From Gp6-AA40 sp035263125 (lineage in GTDB: Bacteria; Acidobacteriota; Vicinamibacteria; Vicinamibacterales; UBA2999), in contig DATFRP010000093.1 of NCBI GenBank assembly GCA_035263125.1, positions 1-37,660 of the forward strand: a stretch of 37,660 nt of DNA. The letters are read 5' to 3'. The notes beneath the pieces were generated by a model. That model ran no database searches. It was not told the DNA's origin and saw only the letters and a program-made list of their open reading frames with translations. The first letter of the stretch is position 1; each line of letters begins with the position of its first letter. This document shows positions 6,973 to 14,967 of the stretch, piece by piece. Made by a program: the position numbers and the translations under genes.

Positions 6973-7989
6973 TTAGCGTGAGTTGTTCGCGAGCGATGGC
7001 AGGCGCAGACGCGCCGCGAGACCTCCCGTCGGGGATTCAGCCAGTTCGATCGATCCGCCATACAGTTCAACGAGATCTCTGACGATCGCGAGACCGAGGC
7101 CGCTGCCTGGCACCGCTTCATCGGCGCGCACGCCTCGTTGCAGGACGCTCTCGCGCATCGCCGGCGCGAGCCCGGGACCATCATCCTCGACGGTAATGAG
7201 CGTGCACCCGGCTCCTGTATCGGACGATCGGACGATGATGCGCGCACGTGCCCACTTGCAGGCGTTGTCGAGCAGATTGCCGAGCATCTCCTCGAGATCT
7301 TCGCGCTGGCAGCGAACGTCGTGCTCGGGTGCGACGCACACGTCAATGGTGACGCCCCGCTCCGTGTAGAGCTGCTTCAGCGTGCGCGACAGCGCGTCGG
7401 CTGACGGAAGCACGTGGCAGTGCGTGCCCGGCGTCGCTCCCGACGCGGCCGCACGGGCGTGCGCCAGGTGATAGTCGATCTGCGTGCGCATGCGTTCGAC
7501 CTGTGATCCCAGCGACGCGGCGAGCTCGCGGTGTCCGTCGCGCTCCGCGCGCTGTGCCTCCTGCGACAACACAGCAAGTGGCGTCTTGAGACGATGGGCG
7601 AGGTCGCCCGCCTTGGCGATGGCCCGCTGCACGAGATCCTTGCGGTGATCGAGGAGCGCGTTGAGGTCGTCCACGAGCGGCTGCACTTCGTTCGGATAGC
7701 TGCCGGTCACACGGTCGGCCTCGCCTCGATGCACCGACGAGAGCCGCGTTCGAAGCTCGTCGACCGTCGACAGCCCTTTGCGCACCTGCCACATCCCGGC
7801 CACCATGGAGGCGATGGCAATGGCGAGCATGAGCGTGAAGTGTCCGAGCGCGAAGTGAATGTGCTGAATGATGGCGGGACGCCAGAACATGACGTGGATC
7901 AGCACGAAGCTGACGGACGCAAACAAGCCGATGGTCCAGAACATCGTCCCGACCATGACACGCGCGCGCAGCGAGGGAAGACGTTTCAT
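6973..7989 (-). CDS. Two-component sensor histidine kinase (PhoQ/EnvZ-like)
   Basis: This 338-residue membrane histidine kinase has two transmembrane segments (about 13-33 and 48-67), a HAMP-like linker, the dimerisation/phosphoacceptor helix with His132 (DLAHRLKTPLAVL) and an ATPase domain. The ATPase boxes are NLLDNACKWA (N), DDGPGLAP (G1) and GSGLGLAIV (G2), all intact. The loop between the membrane segments is only about 15 residues, so there is no folded periplasmic sensor. The signal may be sensed in the membrane or through a partner. The H-box form AHRLKTPL is that of PhoQ-type kinases. Its ATG overlaps the response regulator stop by 4 bp (ATGA), so the pair is translationally coupled. 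It ends convergently with the kinase-BRCT gene. Confidence 0.93.
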   Translation of the reverse strand: MKRLPSLRARVMVGTMFWTIGLFASVSFVLIHVMFWRPAIIQHIHFALGHFTLMLAIAIASMVAGMWQVRKGLSTVDELRTRLSSVHRGEADRVTGSYPNEVQPLVDDLNALLDHRKDLVQRAIAKAGDLAHRLKTPLAVLSQEAQRAERDGHRELAASLGSQVERMRTQIDYHLAHARAAASGATPGTHCHVLPSADALSRTLKQLYTERGVTIDVCVAPEHDVRCQREDLEEMLGNLLDNACKWARARIIVRSSDTGAGCTLITVEDDGPGLAPAMRESVLQRGVRADEAVPGSGLGLAIVRDLVELYGGSIELAESPTGGLAARLRLPSLANNSR

Positions 7990-8669
7990 GATTCCGCCTG
8001 TGCACGTGCCTGGTCGGGCACGACCCGGTACCCGAGCCCGCGAACGGTTTCGATGATGGCTGATCCAAGCTTGCGACGGAGGCGTGCGATGAAGACTTCA
8101 ACGGTGTTCGATTCGCGGTCGAAGTCCTGCGCGTAAATGTGCTCGGTGAGCTCGGCGCGCGACACCACGCGCCCGTTCTGATGCATCAAGTACGACAGCA
8201 CGCGGAACTCGTGGCTCGTGAGCGAAACTGGCGTGCCGTCGAAAGTGACGCGAGCCGATCGCGGATCGAGCGACAGCCGTCCGCAGCGAAGCTCGGGTTG
8301 CGCGCGACCATGTGCCCGGCGAATCAACGCCCGCACCCGCGCGAGCACTTCTTCCATCTGAAACGGCTTGGTCACGTAGTCGTCGGCGCCGCTGTCGATC
8401 CCAAGGACTTTCTCCGACCATGTCCCCCGTGCGGAGAGCACGAGCACCGGCACCGGCATGTCTGCGTCGCGCCATCGACGCAGCAGGGTCACGCCGTCGA
8501 CCGCCGGCAGCCCGAGATCGAGCACGATCGCGTCGTACTGCTCGGTCTGTGCGAGGAAATCCGCCCGCGCGCCATCATCCGCTGCGTCGACAACGTAACC
8601 GGCAGCCGACAATGCTTCGGCCAGCCGAGCCGACAGCGTCCGTTCGTCCTCAACCACGAGAATGCGCAC
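7986..8669 (-). CDS. OmpR/PhoP-family response regulator
   Basis: This 227-residue regulator has an N-terminal receiver domain with acidic pocket Glu7/Asp8, phosphoacceptor Asp51 (IVLDLGLP), the conserved Ser/Thr (LVLSARG) and Lys (DDYVTKPF). A C-terminal winged-helix DNA-binding domain follows (LTSHEFRVLSYL, then FIARLRRKLG and TVRGLGYR). The GTG at 8667-8669 is chosen because the canonical VRILVVEDE begins there; upstream codons in frame run into the intergenic repeat. It is the first gene of an operon with the histidine kinase. A direct heptamer repeat with 11-bp spacing lies 33-50 bp upstream of the start codon, suggesting autoregulation. The target genes are unknown; the neighbouring DUF4389 gene is one candidate. 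Confidence 0.94.
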   Translation of the reverse strand: MRILVVEDERTLSARLAEALSAAGYVVDAADDGARADFLAQTEQYDAIVLDLGLPAVDGVTLLRRWRDADMPVPVLVLSARGTWSEKVLGIDSGADDYVTKPFQMEEVLARVRALIRRAHGRAQPELRCGRLSLDPRSARVTFDGTPVSLTSHEFRVLSYLMHQNGRVVSRAELTEHIYAQDFDRESNTVEVFIARLRRKLGSAIIETVRGLGYRVVPDQARAQAES

Positions 8670-8684
8670 GGATATCTCGCACTT

Positions 8685-8719
8685 GTTATAGCGCGACTGA
8701 TGATGAACGGCGGATGAAC
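8685..8719 (-). promoter_or_regulatory. Likely autoregulated promoter of the two-component operon (direct-repeat box and -10)
   Basis: On the minus strand two identical GTTCATC heptamers (8713-8719 and 8702-8708) are spaced 11 bp start to start, the spacing typical of tandem OmpR/PhoP-family dimer sites. A -10-like TATAAC (8685-8690) lies 11 bp beyond the nearer repeat. The expected -35 position (8708-8713) has no consensus hexamer and overlaps the repeat box. That is the usual layout of an activator-dependent promoter. Confidence 0.5.
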
Positions 8720-8728
8720 AGGGAAAAC

Positions 8729-8835
8729 CAGGAATCAGGAAGCAGGAAGCAGGACTGAGCAAGGCCGAAGGCGGCAGCCGTCAGGCCTCAGGCCTGGCCC
8801 AGCCCTGATTCCTGCTTCCTGAATCCCGATTCCTG
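8729..8835. repeat. GGAATCAGGAAGCAGGA repeat cluster with inverted arms
   Basis: The left side carries tandem CAGGAATCAGGAAGCAGG units (about 8729-8754). The right side (about 8813-8835) carries the reverse-complement CTGATTCCTGCTTCCTG and a degenerate copy. Between them lies the small palindrome CAGGCC-TCA-GGCCTG. The cluster fills the gap between the DUF4389 gene and the response regulator promoter, both on the minus strand, and could fold into a long hairpin that separates the two transcripts. It belongs to the same family as the palindrome at 5746-5774. Confidence 0.65.
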
Positions 8836-8839
8836 CCCC

Positions 8840-9472
8840 CTACGTAAGAGAAAACGGGGGGTACTCATCCACGAGCAGCATCATGTAAGCCTCGACTCGG
8901 AGAATCCATCGCATGACGCCGACAGAGAACTCGTACATCCCTCGAGGGTAGGCGCCTGTGAACAGGATCGTGAACCACGCGAGGATGGTCGTCAGGCCCC
9001 AGGCGATGAAGAGGAAGACGAGGATGAGGAGATGAGGGATCACGAGAATGAGTCTGAAGGCGACAGTCAGCCGATCGCGTCGGCCCTGCGGGTCGACGAT
9101 GTCGAAGGACGTCGGATAGGGGGCATCTCCAAATGGCGGGTATTGATCCTGGAGGAGCATCAGGTAGGCGCGAGCGCGCGTCTGCCACCGAAGGTAAAAC
9201 GCACAGAACTGTCGGATCCCGACGATGTGAATGCCGGCAAAGACGATCGTGAACCAGCTGATGATCGCCAGGAACCCGGCGACGGCACCGAGCAGCCCGC
9301 CCTCGCCGAACGACCATGTAGAGTCATTCCGAGAGCTGCTGCTGGCGAACCCGATGCCCGCGCCGCCGACGAGAATGATGTGCGGGATCGCGAGAAAAAA
9401 CCGGAAAAACGTCGTCAGCCGATTCCGGTTCTCGATCAACGGTTCGACGGTGACAGACACTGGATATGTCAT
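8840..9472 (-). CDS. DUF4389 domain-containing membrane protein
   Basis: This 210-residue integral membrane protein is made of two DUF4389-like halves. Each half has an FFR/FRL-x-IPH hydrophobic helix (RFFLAIPHIIL and RLILVIPHLLIL), a second membrane helix (ISWFTIVFAG and LAWFTILFTG), and an R-x-x-AY-MLL-x-D-x-YPPF motif (RAYLMLLQDQYPPF and EAYMMLLVDEYPPF). This shows an internal duplication. About four transmembrane segments are expected. The family has no established biochemical role that I know of. The gene stands alone, with a possible -10 (TATAGT at 9481-9486, minus strand) only 8 nt before the ATG, so the message may be nearly leaderless. It is separated from the T6SS locus by a divergent 283-bp gap. 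Confidence 0.85.
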   Translation of the reverse strand: MTYPVSVTVEPLIENRNRLTTFFRFFLAIPHIILVGGAGIGFASSSSRNDSTWSFGEGGLLGAVAGFLAIISWFTIVFAGIHIVGIRQFCAFYLRWQTRARAYLMLLQDQYPPFGDAPYPTSFDIVDPQGRRDRLTVAFRLILVIPHLLILVFLFIAWGLTTILAWFTILFTGAYPRGMYEFSVGVMRWILRVEAYMMLLVDEYPPFSLT

Positions 9473-9636
9473 GCGCCGAGACTATACAGAGGAACATCAG
9501 CCAGCGTCCGGGAATCTGGCCAGTAGTCTGTTAATCTGCGAGGCTATGTCCGCGGATCCGATTCTCGTCACGGTGCCATTCACAGGATTTCTTGAGGAAA
9601 GTCGTTCCGTGTGACAGAACCTGCCATTGTCATCGC

Positions 9637-9652
9637 AGGCAAGGCTTTTGCT
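9637..9652 (+). promoter_or_regulatory. Sigma-54-type promoter candidate upstream of the T6SS kinase gene
   Basis: AGGCAAGGCTTTTGCT matches the -24/-12 consensus TGGCAC-N5-TTGCT at 9 of 11 defined positions, with the invariant GG (9638-9639) and GC (9650-9651) at the correct 10-bp spacing. The predicted start is near 9662, about 95 nt before the GTG of the kinase. It lies in the 283-bp divergent gap 9473-9755, in which I see no gene. T6SS loci in several proteobacteria use sigma-54, but no enhancer-binding activator is encoded in this window. Confidence 0.4.
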
Positions 9653-9755
9653 GGAAACAGGGAGAGCGCGTTGGCCTTATAGTACTGCCCTCACAGTCGA
9701 TGTCTGCGCCCGACCCCCCGGGTGCGCGTGGTGTTCCGGTCCCAGGGAGCGTGTG

Positions 9756-11900
9756 GTGTTCGAGCCTGGTACTCAACTCGGTCGTTATGAAATTCAGCGA
9801 CGGCTCGGTCGCGGCGGTATGGGGACCGTGTACGTGGCACACGACCCGGTCCTCGGTCGCATGGTCGCGATCAAGGTCTTTGCCGGCGATCTCGACGTAC
9901 CCGACGCACGCGAGCGCTTCTCGCGCGAGGCGCGGGCGGCTGCCGCGCTGAATCACCCCAACATCGTCACGGTCTACGACTTCGGCGAATACGGCTCGCA
10001 GCCGTACATCGTCATGGAATACGTGCCGGGCGAGACGATGGCCAACCTGATTCGCCGGAAGATGCCGGTGTCGATCGGCGACAAGCTCCGGTGGATGCAG
10101 GAACTGTGTGCAGGCGCCGGCTACGCGCATCAGATGTCGGTCATCCATCGCGACATCAAACCCGCGAATCTGGTGATCGATCGATCCGGCCGCCTCAAGA
10201 TCCTGGACTTCGGGATCGCGCGGATGCTCGGGATCGCGTCGAACACCTCGGTGATGATCGGCACGCCGGGATACATGGCGCCAGAGCAGATCACCGGTGA
10301 TCCGGTCGACCATCGCTCAGATCAGTTCTCGATCGGCGTCGTGTTCTACGAACTGCTCGCCTACGCCGAGCCGTTCCCGGGCGATACGCTGCCGGCGATC
10401 ACGCACCGCATTCTCAACGAGCAGCCCAAGGCGTTGCTGGGACTTGCGCCGGACGTCACGCCGGAGATCGTGGCGATCGTCGAGCAGGCGCTGAAGAAGA
10501 ACATCAACGAACGGTTCAACGACACTGAAACCTTGCGCCTTGCGATCGTGCGCGTGCGGCGGCAGTTCGAGTCCGACGACAGCTGGAGCGGCGCATCGAC
10601 GCCGATGAATCGCGACATCACGCCGCCCGGCGGTATGAATCGTGGAACGGGGTCGGAACGACGACGAACTGGCGGTGGAGTCGGAGTGGCGCAAATGACG
10701 CCACCGCCCGATCCGCGCCGGACCGATCGCGAGGCGATCGCCCGTCGACGCTCGCAGCAGGTCGAGGCTGCACTGGCCGAGGCCCGACGGCTGTTGGCGG
10801 CGCAACAGCTCGAGGCGGCGCTCGACGCCTGTCAGCAGGCGCTCACGCTCGATGAGAATCATGTCGGAGCGATCGAGCTCGAGCGGAGACTCGCAGCGGC
10901 GCTCAGGGTTCGCAGGGGCGTCGACATGCCTGCCGAGGATCCCGATCTGACGATCGCGAGCGAGCCGATGGGCCAGGATCCGCGGCTCATGGAATCGCAG
11001 GCGGTCACGCGCATGCACGAAGACGGCCTTGCGGTGACCGGACCGACCATGCCGATCGAGCTCCCCGGCGCTCCACCACTTGGTGTCGGCGAGCGCACAG
11101 TATTGCGGCCGGTCAACCCCGTCGGAGCTCGAGAACGGGACCCGTCCTACGCGGCCAGGCAGCAGGACCCGTCGTTGGGGGACGCCGAGCCGACGATCGT
11201 CGCGCCCGCCCGTCGCACGCCCGCGCCGCGAGTGGCCAGGCCGGCGGCCATCCCACCCGCAGAAGCGCCCGTCGCGAAAACACCGGCAGCTCCGGCGCCG
11301 ACGAAGGCGAAGTCTGCGAAGGTACCAGTTCAAAAAGCGCCTCCAGGACCCGACTTCATGACCCGCATGAAGTCAATCGCCGCTCCGGCGGCCGAGGCTG
11401 TCTCGAAGTCGCTGCGCTCGCTCACGCCGCCTGCGATGCCAAAGCAAAAGGCGATCGTCCTCTGGGCGAGCGTTGGCGCGGTTCTCCTGCTGGCGATCGC
11501 GGCGACGACCTACTTCCTGACGCGAGGACCGGTCCCGACCGGCACGCTCGTGATCGATGCCGCGCCGTGGGCGACGGTCACGGCGATTCAGAACGACAGC
11601 GGAACGGCCCAGACGCTGCCATCGCCTGCCTCGACGCCGCTGTTGCTGGTGCTGCCCGCAGGCAACTATCAGGTCACGCTGACTGGCCCGAATTCGAAGG
11701 TCGCCACCATCAATGTGCGAGTCGATGTTGGCGGTGTTGCCGTCGCCCCGATGGCCCGCTTTCAGACTGTGACGGTCGAAGAGTACTTCGAGCAATACCT
11801 GGGTTCTGGCTTGGCGGGACTCCCGGCGCCCGAATCGCCCGCCGCACCTGCTTCGGCGCAATCGGCACCTCCGCCGACATCGACTGGAGGCAACAAGTGA
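9756..11900 (+). CDS. Transmembrane Ser/Thr protein kinase with TPR-like and PEGA-like regions (PpkA-type, T6SS-associated)
   Basis: This 714-residue kinase opens the T6SS locus. The kinase domain (about 8-275) has GRGGMGTVYVA, Lys40 (AIKVF), IHRDIKPANL near residue 131, DFG at Asp151 and GYMAPEQ, all intact. A linker contains a TPR-like helical pair (LLAAQQLEAALDACQQAL) and a long Pro/Ala-rich stretch. One transmembrane helix lies at about 565-588. The periplasmic C-terminus (590-690) looks like a PEGA domain (TGTLVIDAAPWATV, then LPAGNYQVTLTGPN). GTG at 9756 is preferred to GTG 9753 because AGGGAG then sits 6 nt upstream. By analogy with PpkA it would phosphorylate the FHA protein TagH and trigger T6SS assembly. 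The domain make-up differs from P. aeruginosa PpkA. The next gene starts within its stop codon. Confidence 0.9.
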   Translation: MFEPGTQLGRYEIQRRLGRGGMGTVYVAHDPVLGRMVAIKVFAGDLDVPDARERFSREARAAAALNHPNIVTVYDFGEYGSQPYIVMEYVPGETMANLIRRKMPVSIGDKLRWMQELCAGAGYAHQMSVIHRDIKPANLVIDRSGRLKILDFGIARMLGIASNTSVMIGTPGYMAPEQITGDPVDHRSDQFSIGVVFYELLAYAEPFPGDTLPAITHRILNEQPKALLGLAPDVTPEIVAIVEQALKKNINERFNDTETLRLAIVRVRRQFESDDSWSGASTPMNRDITPPGGMNRGTGSERRRTGGGVGVAQMTPPPDPRRTDREAIARRRSQQVEAALAEARRLLAAQQLEAALDACQQALTLDENHVGAIELERRLAAALRVRRGVDMPAEDPDLTIASEPMGQDPRLMESQAVTRMHEDGLAVTGPTMPIELPGAPPLGVGERTVLRPVNPVGARERDPSYAARQQDPSLGDAEPTIVAPARRTPAPRVARPAAIPPAEAPVAKTPAAPAPTKAKSAKVPVQKAPPGPDFMTRMKSIAAPAAEAVSKSLRSLTPPAMPKQKAIVLWASVGAVLLLAIAATTYFLTRGPVPTGTLVIDAAPWATVTAIQNDSGTAQTLPSPASTPLLLVLPAGNYQVTLTGPNSKVATINVRVDVGGVAVAPMARFQTVTVEEYFEQYLGSGLAGLPAPESPAAPASAQSAPPPTSTGGNK

Positions 11901-13510
11901 TGCGCCTGATCCGCGTCGCGATTGCCATTTTGATATGTGTGGCTCTCTATCCCTCGCTGGCCGCCGCCCAGGATGAAGCGTTCAAGAAGGGCATGCAGGC
12001 GCGCGGCGACAAGAATTGGTCCGAAGCCGTGCGGCAGATGCGCCTGGCCATTCAAGAGAACGGGCAGGAGTCATCGCGCAAGGTTCGATCGAGCCTTGTG
12101 TCCAGCGTCTTCGGAGGTGGGGGCGTCGAGTACCTGCCGCACTACTTCCTCGGCGAAGCGCTGCACAACCAGCAGGACTGCGCGGGTGCGGTCACCGAGT
12201 GGGCGATCTCGATTGATCAGAAGGTCGTGCAGAGCAAGACCGATTTTCTGCAGGTGATTCAACGCGGGTACAAGGAATGTGCGGCGAAAGGCGTGTTGCT
12301 GCCGGGTGATTTCGACACGCTGTGGAAGTCGACGCGACAGGTCTACATGGAAGCCAATGCACTGGCCAAGAAGATCACCGATCTTGGCGCCGCGCACCGG
12401 GACCAGTGGATGCCGCTGGCATCACAGTACGAGGAAGGGGGGCGCAAAGAGCTCGAAGCGGCGTCCGCGCGGTTGAACATCGCCCAGAAGACGCGGTCCG
12501 CGAGCGACTTCGCCGAGGCCAAGGGGGCATCCGAGCGCGCCATGGTCAAGCTGAAACCGCTCGAGGACTCGCTGAATACCGCGATCGCAAACTTTGCCAC
12601 GGCCCAGGACAAGCTCAGAGATCTCCAGAAGGAGATCGAGAACGCCGAGAACGCAGACTATTCGATCGATGCGGCGAAAGGCGCGTTGACCGAACAGATG
12701 GCGGGGTCGCGCAAAGCGGGTCGCGACCAGCTCGCTCAGGCACGGACGCAGTTCGCGGCCGCTCAGAAGACACAGAACGCCGCCACCATCGCCGAAGGCA
12801 TGAAGTCGGCGCAGAATGCGACCAAGGCCTTCACTCAGGTGATTGAACAACTGAGGAAGATCGTGGTGGCCACAACCAATCAGCGTCTGGCCGAGGCCAT
12901 CAAGGTCGCCGACGAGGCGTTCCTGTCGGTGTCGGCACTGATGGAAACGATGAACCGCCGTGCGGCGCAGACGCCAGACAAGATGACGCCGGAGATGACG
13001 AATGCGCGCGACGCGCTCCAGAAGCGGATCGATGCGCAGCGCTCGCGCTACGAACGCGTACGGAAGACCGGAGATCTGAACGGCCTCGCCGACGTGACCA
13101 GGCAGACGATGGAGGCACAGGGCACTCTCAACACGCTCATCCAGGCCTTCGGTCCGCTGACGCTGCGAGACCGGGGTGTGCACGCCGCGCTCGAAGAGGG
13201 TGCGCATCAGTTTTTCGATGGCGAATATCAGAAGGCGCTCACCGCGCTCGATCCGTCGACCGGTGTTGCCGACGCCTCGCTGCAGCTGCACGTGCATCTG
13301 TTCCGCGCCGCATCGCTGTTCGGACTCTTCGTCCGGTCCGGCGAAACACGCCAGGAGCTTCGTACGCAGGCGCTCGCCGAGATCGAGCAGTGCAAACAGA
13401 TCAACTCGTCGTTCGAGCCGGACTCGCGGGTCTTTGCACCGCGGTTCATCACGCTGTACAAGACTGGAGGCGCGGCAGCATCTCAGACCGCCACCGCGAC
13501 GCAGCAGTAA
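11900..13510 (+). CDS. Secreted TPR/coiled-coil protein of unknown function, coupled to the T6SS kinase
   Basis: I do not recognise a named family. The 536-residue product starts with a clear signal peptide (MRLIRVAIAILICV, cleavage likely after LAAAQ near residue 24). A TPR-like region follows (about 25-110; FKKGMQARGDKNWSEAVRQM, then YFLGEALHNQQDCAGAVTEW). A long Ala/Lys/Gln-rich helical and probably coiled-coil middle occupies about 150-420. A second TPR-like region (about 425-500; GAHQFFDGEYQKALTALD) completes it. No lipobox or C-terminal anchor is visible, so it should be periplasmic. The start overlaps the kinase stop by one base (TGATG) with GGAGG 9 nt upstream, implying coupled translation. 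Facing the kinase's periplasmic PEGA-like domain, it could be a ligand or signal-relay protein; that is inference. Confidence 0.8.
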   Translation: MRLIRVAIAILICVALYPSLAAAQDEAFKKGMQARGDKNWSEAVRQMRLAIQENGQESSRKVRSSLVSSVFGGGGVEYLPHYFLGEALHNQQDCAGAVTEWAISIDQKVVQSKTDFLQVIQRGYKECAAKGVLLPGDFDTLWKSTRQVYMEANALAKKITDLGAAHRDQWMPLASQYEEGGRKELEAASARLNIAQKTRSASDFAEAKGASERAMVKLKPLEDSLNTAIANFATAQDKLRDLQKEIENAENADYSIDAAKGALTEQMAGSRKAGRDQLAQARTQFAAAQKTQNAATIAEGMKSAQNATKAFTQVIEQLRKIVVATTNQRLAEAIKVADEAFLSVSALMETMNRRAAQTPDKMTPEMTNARDALQKRIDAQRSRYERVRKTGDLNGLADVTRQTMEAQGTLNTLIQAFGPLTLRDRGVHAALEEGAHQFFDGEYQKALTALDPSTGVADASLQLHVHLFRAASLFGLFVRSGETRQELRTQALAEIEQCKQINSSFEPDSRVFAPRFITLYKTGGAAASQTATATQQ

Positions 13511-13532
13511 AAGGAAGGAAGAAGAAGCCCTC

Positions 13533-14948
13533 ATGATCCTCACCCTTGAAGTGACGGGGCCGCAGGAGGGCGCGCCGCGGGCCGACATCAGGAAGGTCTT
13601 TGAGGCCGCCGGAGGAACGATTGGCCGACTGCCCGACAACGATTGGGTCCTGCCCGATCCGTACGTCTCGAGCCGTCACGCCCGCATCCGCTTTCAGAAC
13701 GGCGCGTTCCTGATCGAGGACACGAGCACCAATGGTGTCTTCATCAACTCGCCTGACAATCGTCTCGTGCGCGGGCAGCCGTACACGCTCAAGTCGGGAG
13801 ATCGGATCTTCATCGAGCCGTACGAGATCAGAGCCTCGATCACCGCGCCGCCGATGGCCGCGGCCGATCCGTTCGGGCTCGAGGATCCGTTCACTGCGTC
13901 AGCGCCTTCTCCGCGGACGCCGGACGCCTCGCCGTTCGTTGGCGATCTCATTCCAGGTTCGGAAGATCTTCCGAGCGGAGAAGTCGATCCGTTGAGCCTG
14001 CTGGGTTTCGACGGGAACAAGCAGGCGCCACCCAACGTTCCGAGAGCGGCCGACCTTGCGCGCGACTCGGTGCTGCGCGACTACTACAAGCCGCCGGTGG
14101 TTCCCATCGAGCCCGAGCCCGCTCCACCGGCGTCGGCATCGTCGTCGCTGATTCCTGACGATTACGATCCGCTGGCGAGCTCCGCTGTGCATCCCCTGGC
14201 TCCGAGACCCGCTCCCGTCGCACCGCGGCCGGCGGCGCCTGCACCACGGTCCGCGCCCGATCCATCGCGCGCTGTTCGTCCCTCGCCTGCGGCATCTCCG
14301 GCGCCTCGGGTCGAACCCGCGCCGCCTCGGAGACGGCAGGCGCCAGCCGCGTCGGGCGGCATCGAAGCGGCGCTCGCGGAGGTGTTGAAGGGAGCGGGCG
14401 TCGAAGGCGCCGTGGTCACACCGGAGCTCGCGCAGCATTTCGGCGAGATTCTCCGGGTCGTGGTGGCCGGCGTGATGGACGTGCTGCAGGCGCGCCAACG
14501 CATCAAGGACGAATTCAGGATGCGTGTGACGACGTTCAAGACCAGTCAGAACAACCCGCTGAAGTTTTCAGCGAACGTCGAGGATGCTCTGCACAATCTG
14601 CTCGTGAAGCGAAATCCCGCGTATCTGGGGCCGGTCGAATCCTTCGAAGATGCGTTCGACGACATCCGGAACCACCAGATGGCGATGCTCGCCGGTGTCC
14701 GCGTCGCGTTCGAGGCGATGCTGTCCGAGTTCAACCCGGAACGGCTGCAGGAGGAATTCGATCGGCTTGGCAAGGGATCGATCATGCCGGGGAAGCTGCG
14801 GTACTGGGATCTATATCGGGACAAGTTTAGTGATATGGTCTCTGACGCCGAGGCGAGCTTCAGGGAGCTATTCGGCGAAGAGTTCGCCAAGGCGTACGAA
14901 GAACAGCTCGAACGGCTCAAGGCTCAGGGCCGGGAGCGCATTCTGTAA
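13533..14948 (+). CDS. tagH: T6SS-associated FHA domain protein TagH (Fha)
   Basis: This 471-residue cytosolic protein has an N-terminal FHA domain (about 25-90) with the phosphothreonine-binding signatures GRLPDND, SSRHA and TNGVF. A Pro/Ala-rich linker (about 110-280) and a C-terminal TagH domain (about 285-470; FGEILRVVVAGVMDVLQAR, FKTSQNNPLKFS, LYRDKFSDM) follow. In Pseudomonas the homologue Fha1 is phosphorylated by PpkA and dephosphorylated by PppA, and its phosphorylated form promotes assembly. The linker could hold the phosphoacceptor threonine. The ATG at 13533 is preceded by the purine-rich AAGGAAGGAAGAAG. It lies between the kinase pair and tssJ. Confidence 0.93.
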   Translation: MILTLEVTGPQEGAPRADIRKVFEAAGGTIGRLPDNDWVLPDPYVSSRHARIRFQNGAFLIEDTSTNGVFINSPDNRLVRGQPYTLKSGDRIFIEPYEIRASITAPPMAAADPFGLEDPFTASAPSPRTPDASPFVGDLIPGSEDLPSGEVDPLSLLGFDGNKQAPPNVPRAADLARDSVLRDYYKPPVVPIEPEPAPPASASSSLIPDDYDPLASSAVHPLAPRPAPVAPRPAAPAPRSAPDPSRAVRPSPAASPAPRVEPAPPRRRQAPAASGGIEAALAEVLKGAGVEGAVVTPELAQHFGEILRVVVAGVMDVLQARQRIKDEFRMRVTTFKTSQNNPLKFSANVEDALHNLLVKRNPAYLGPVESFEDAFDDIRNHQMAMLAGVRVAFEAMLSEFNPERLQEEFDRLGKGSIMPGKLRYWDLYRDKFSDMVSDAEASFRELFGEEFAKAYEEQLERLKAQGRERIL

Positions 14949-14967
14949 ACCAACGGATACGCGAACC

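Noticed and set aside
8729..8835. Considered as remnant terminal repeats of an insertion sequence
   Set aside because: The units are short, tandem and degenerate, no transposase coding remnant lies between them, and no target-site duplication is visible. A dispersed intergenic repeat explains them better.
9678..9683. TATAGT as a sigma-70 -10 element for the T6SS kinase gene
   Set aside because: No -35 hexamer lies at 15-19 bp; the nearest TTGCTG is 24 bp away and belongs to the better sigma-54-type match.
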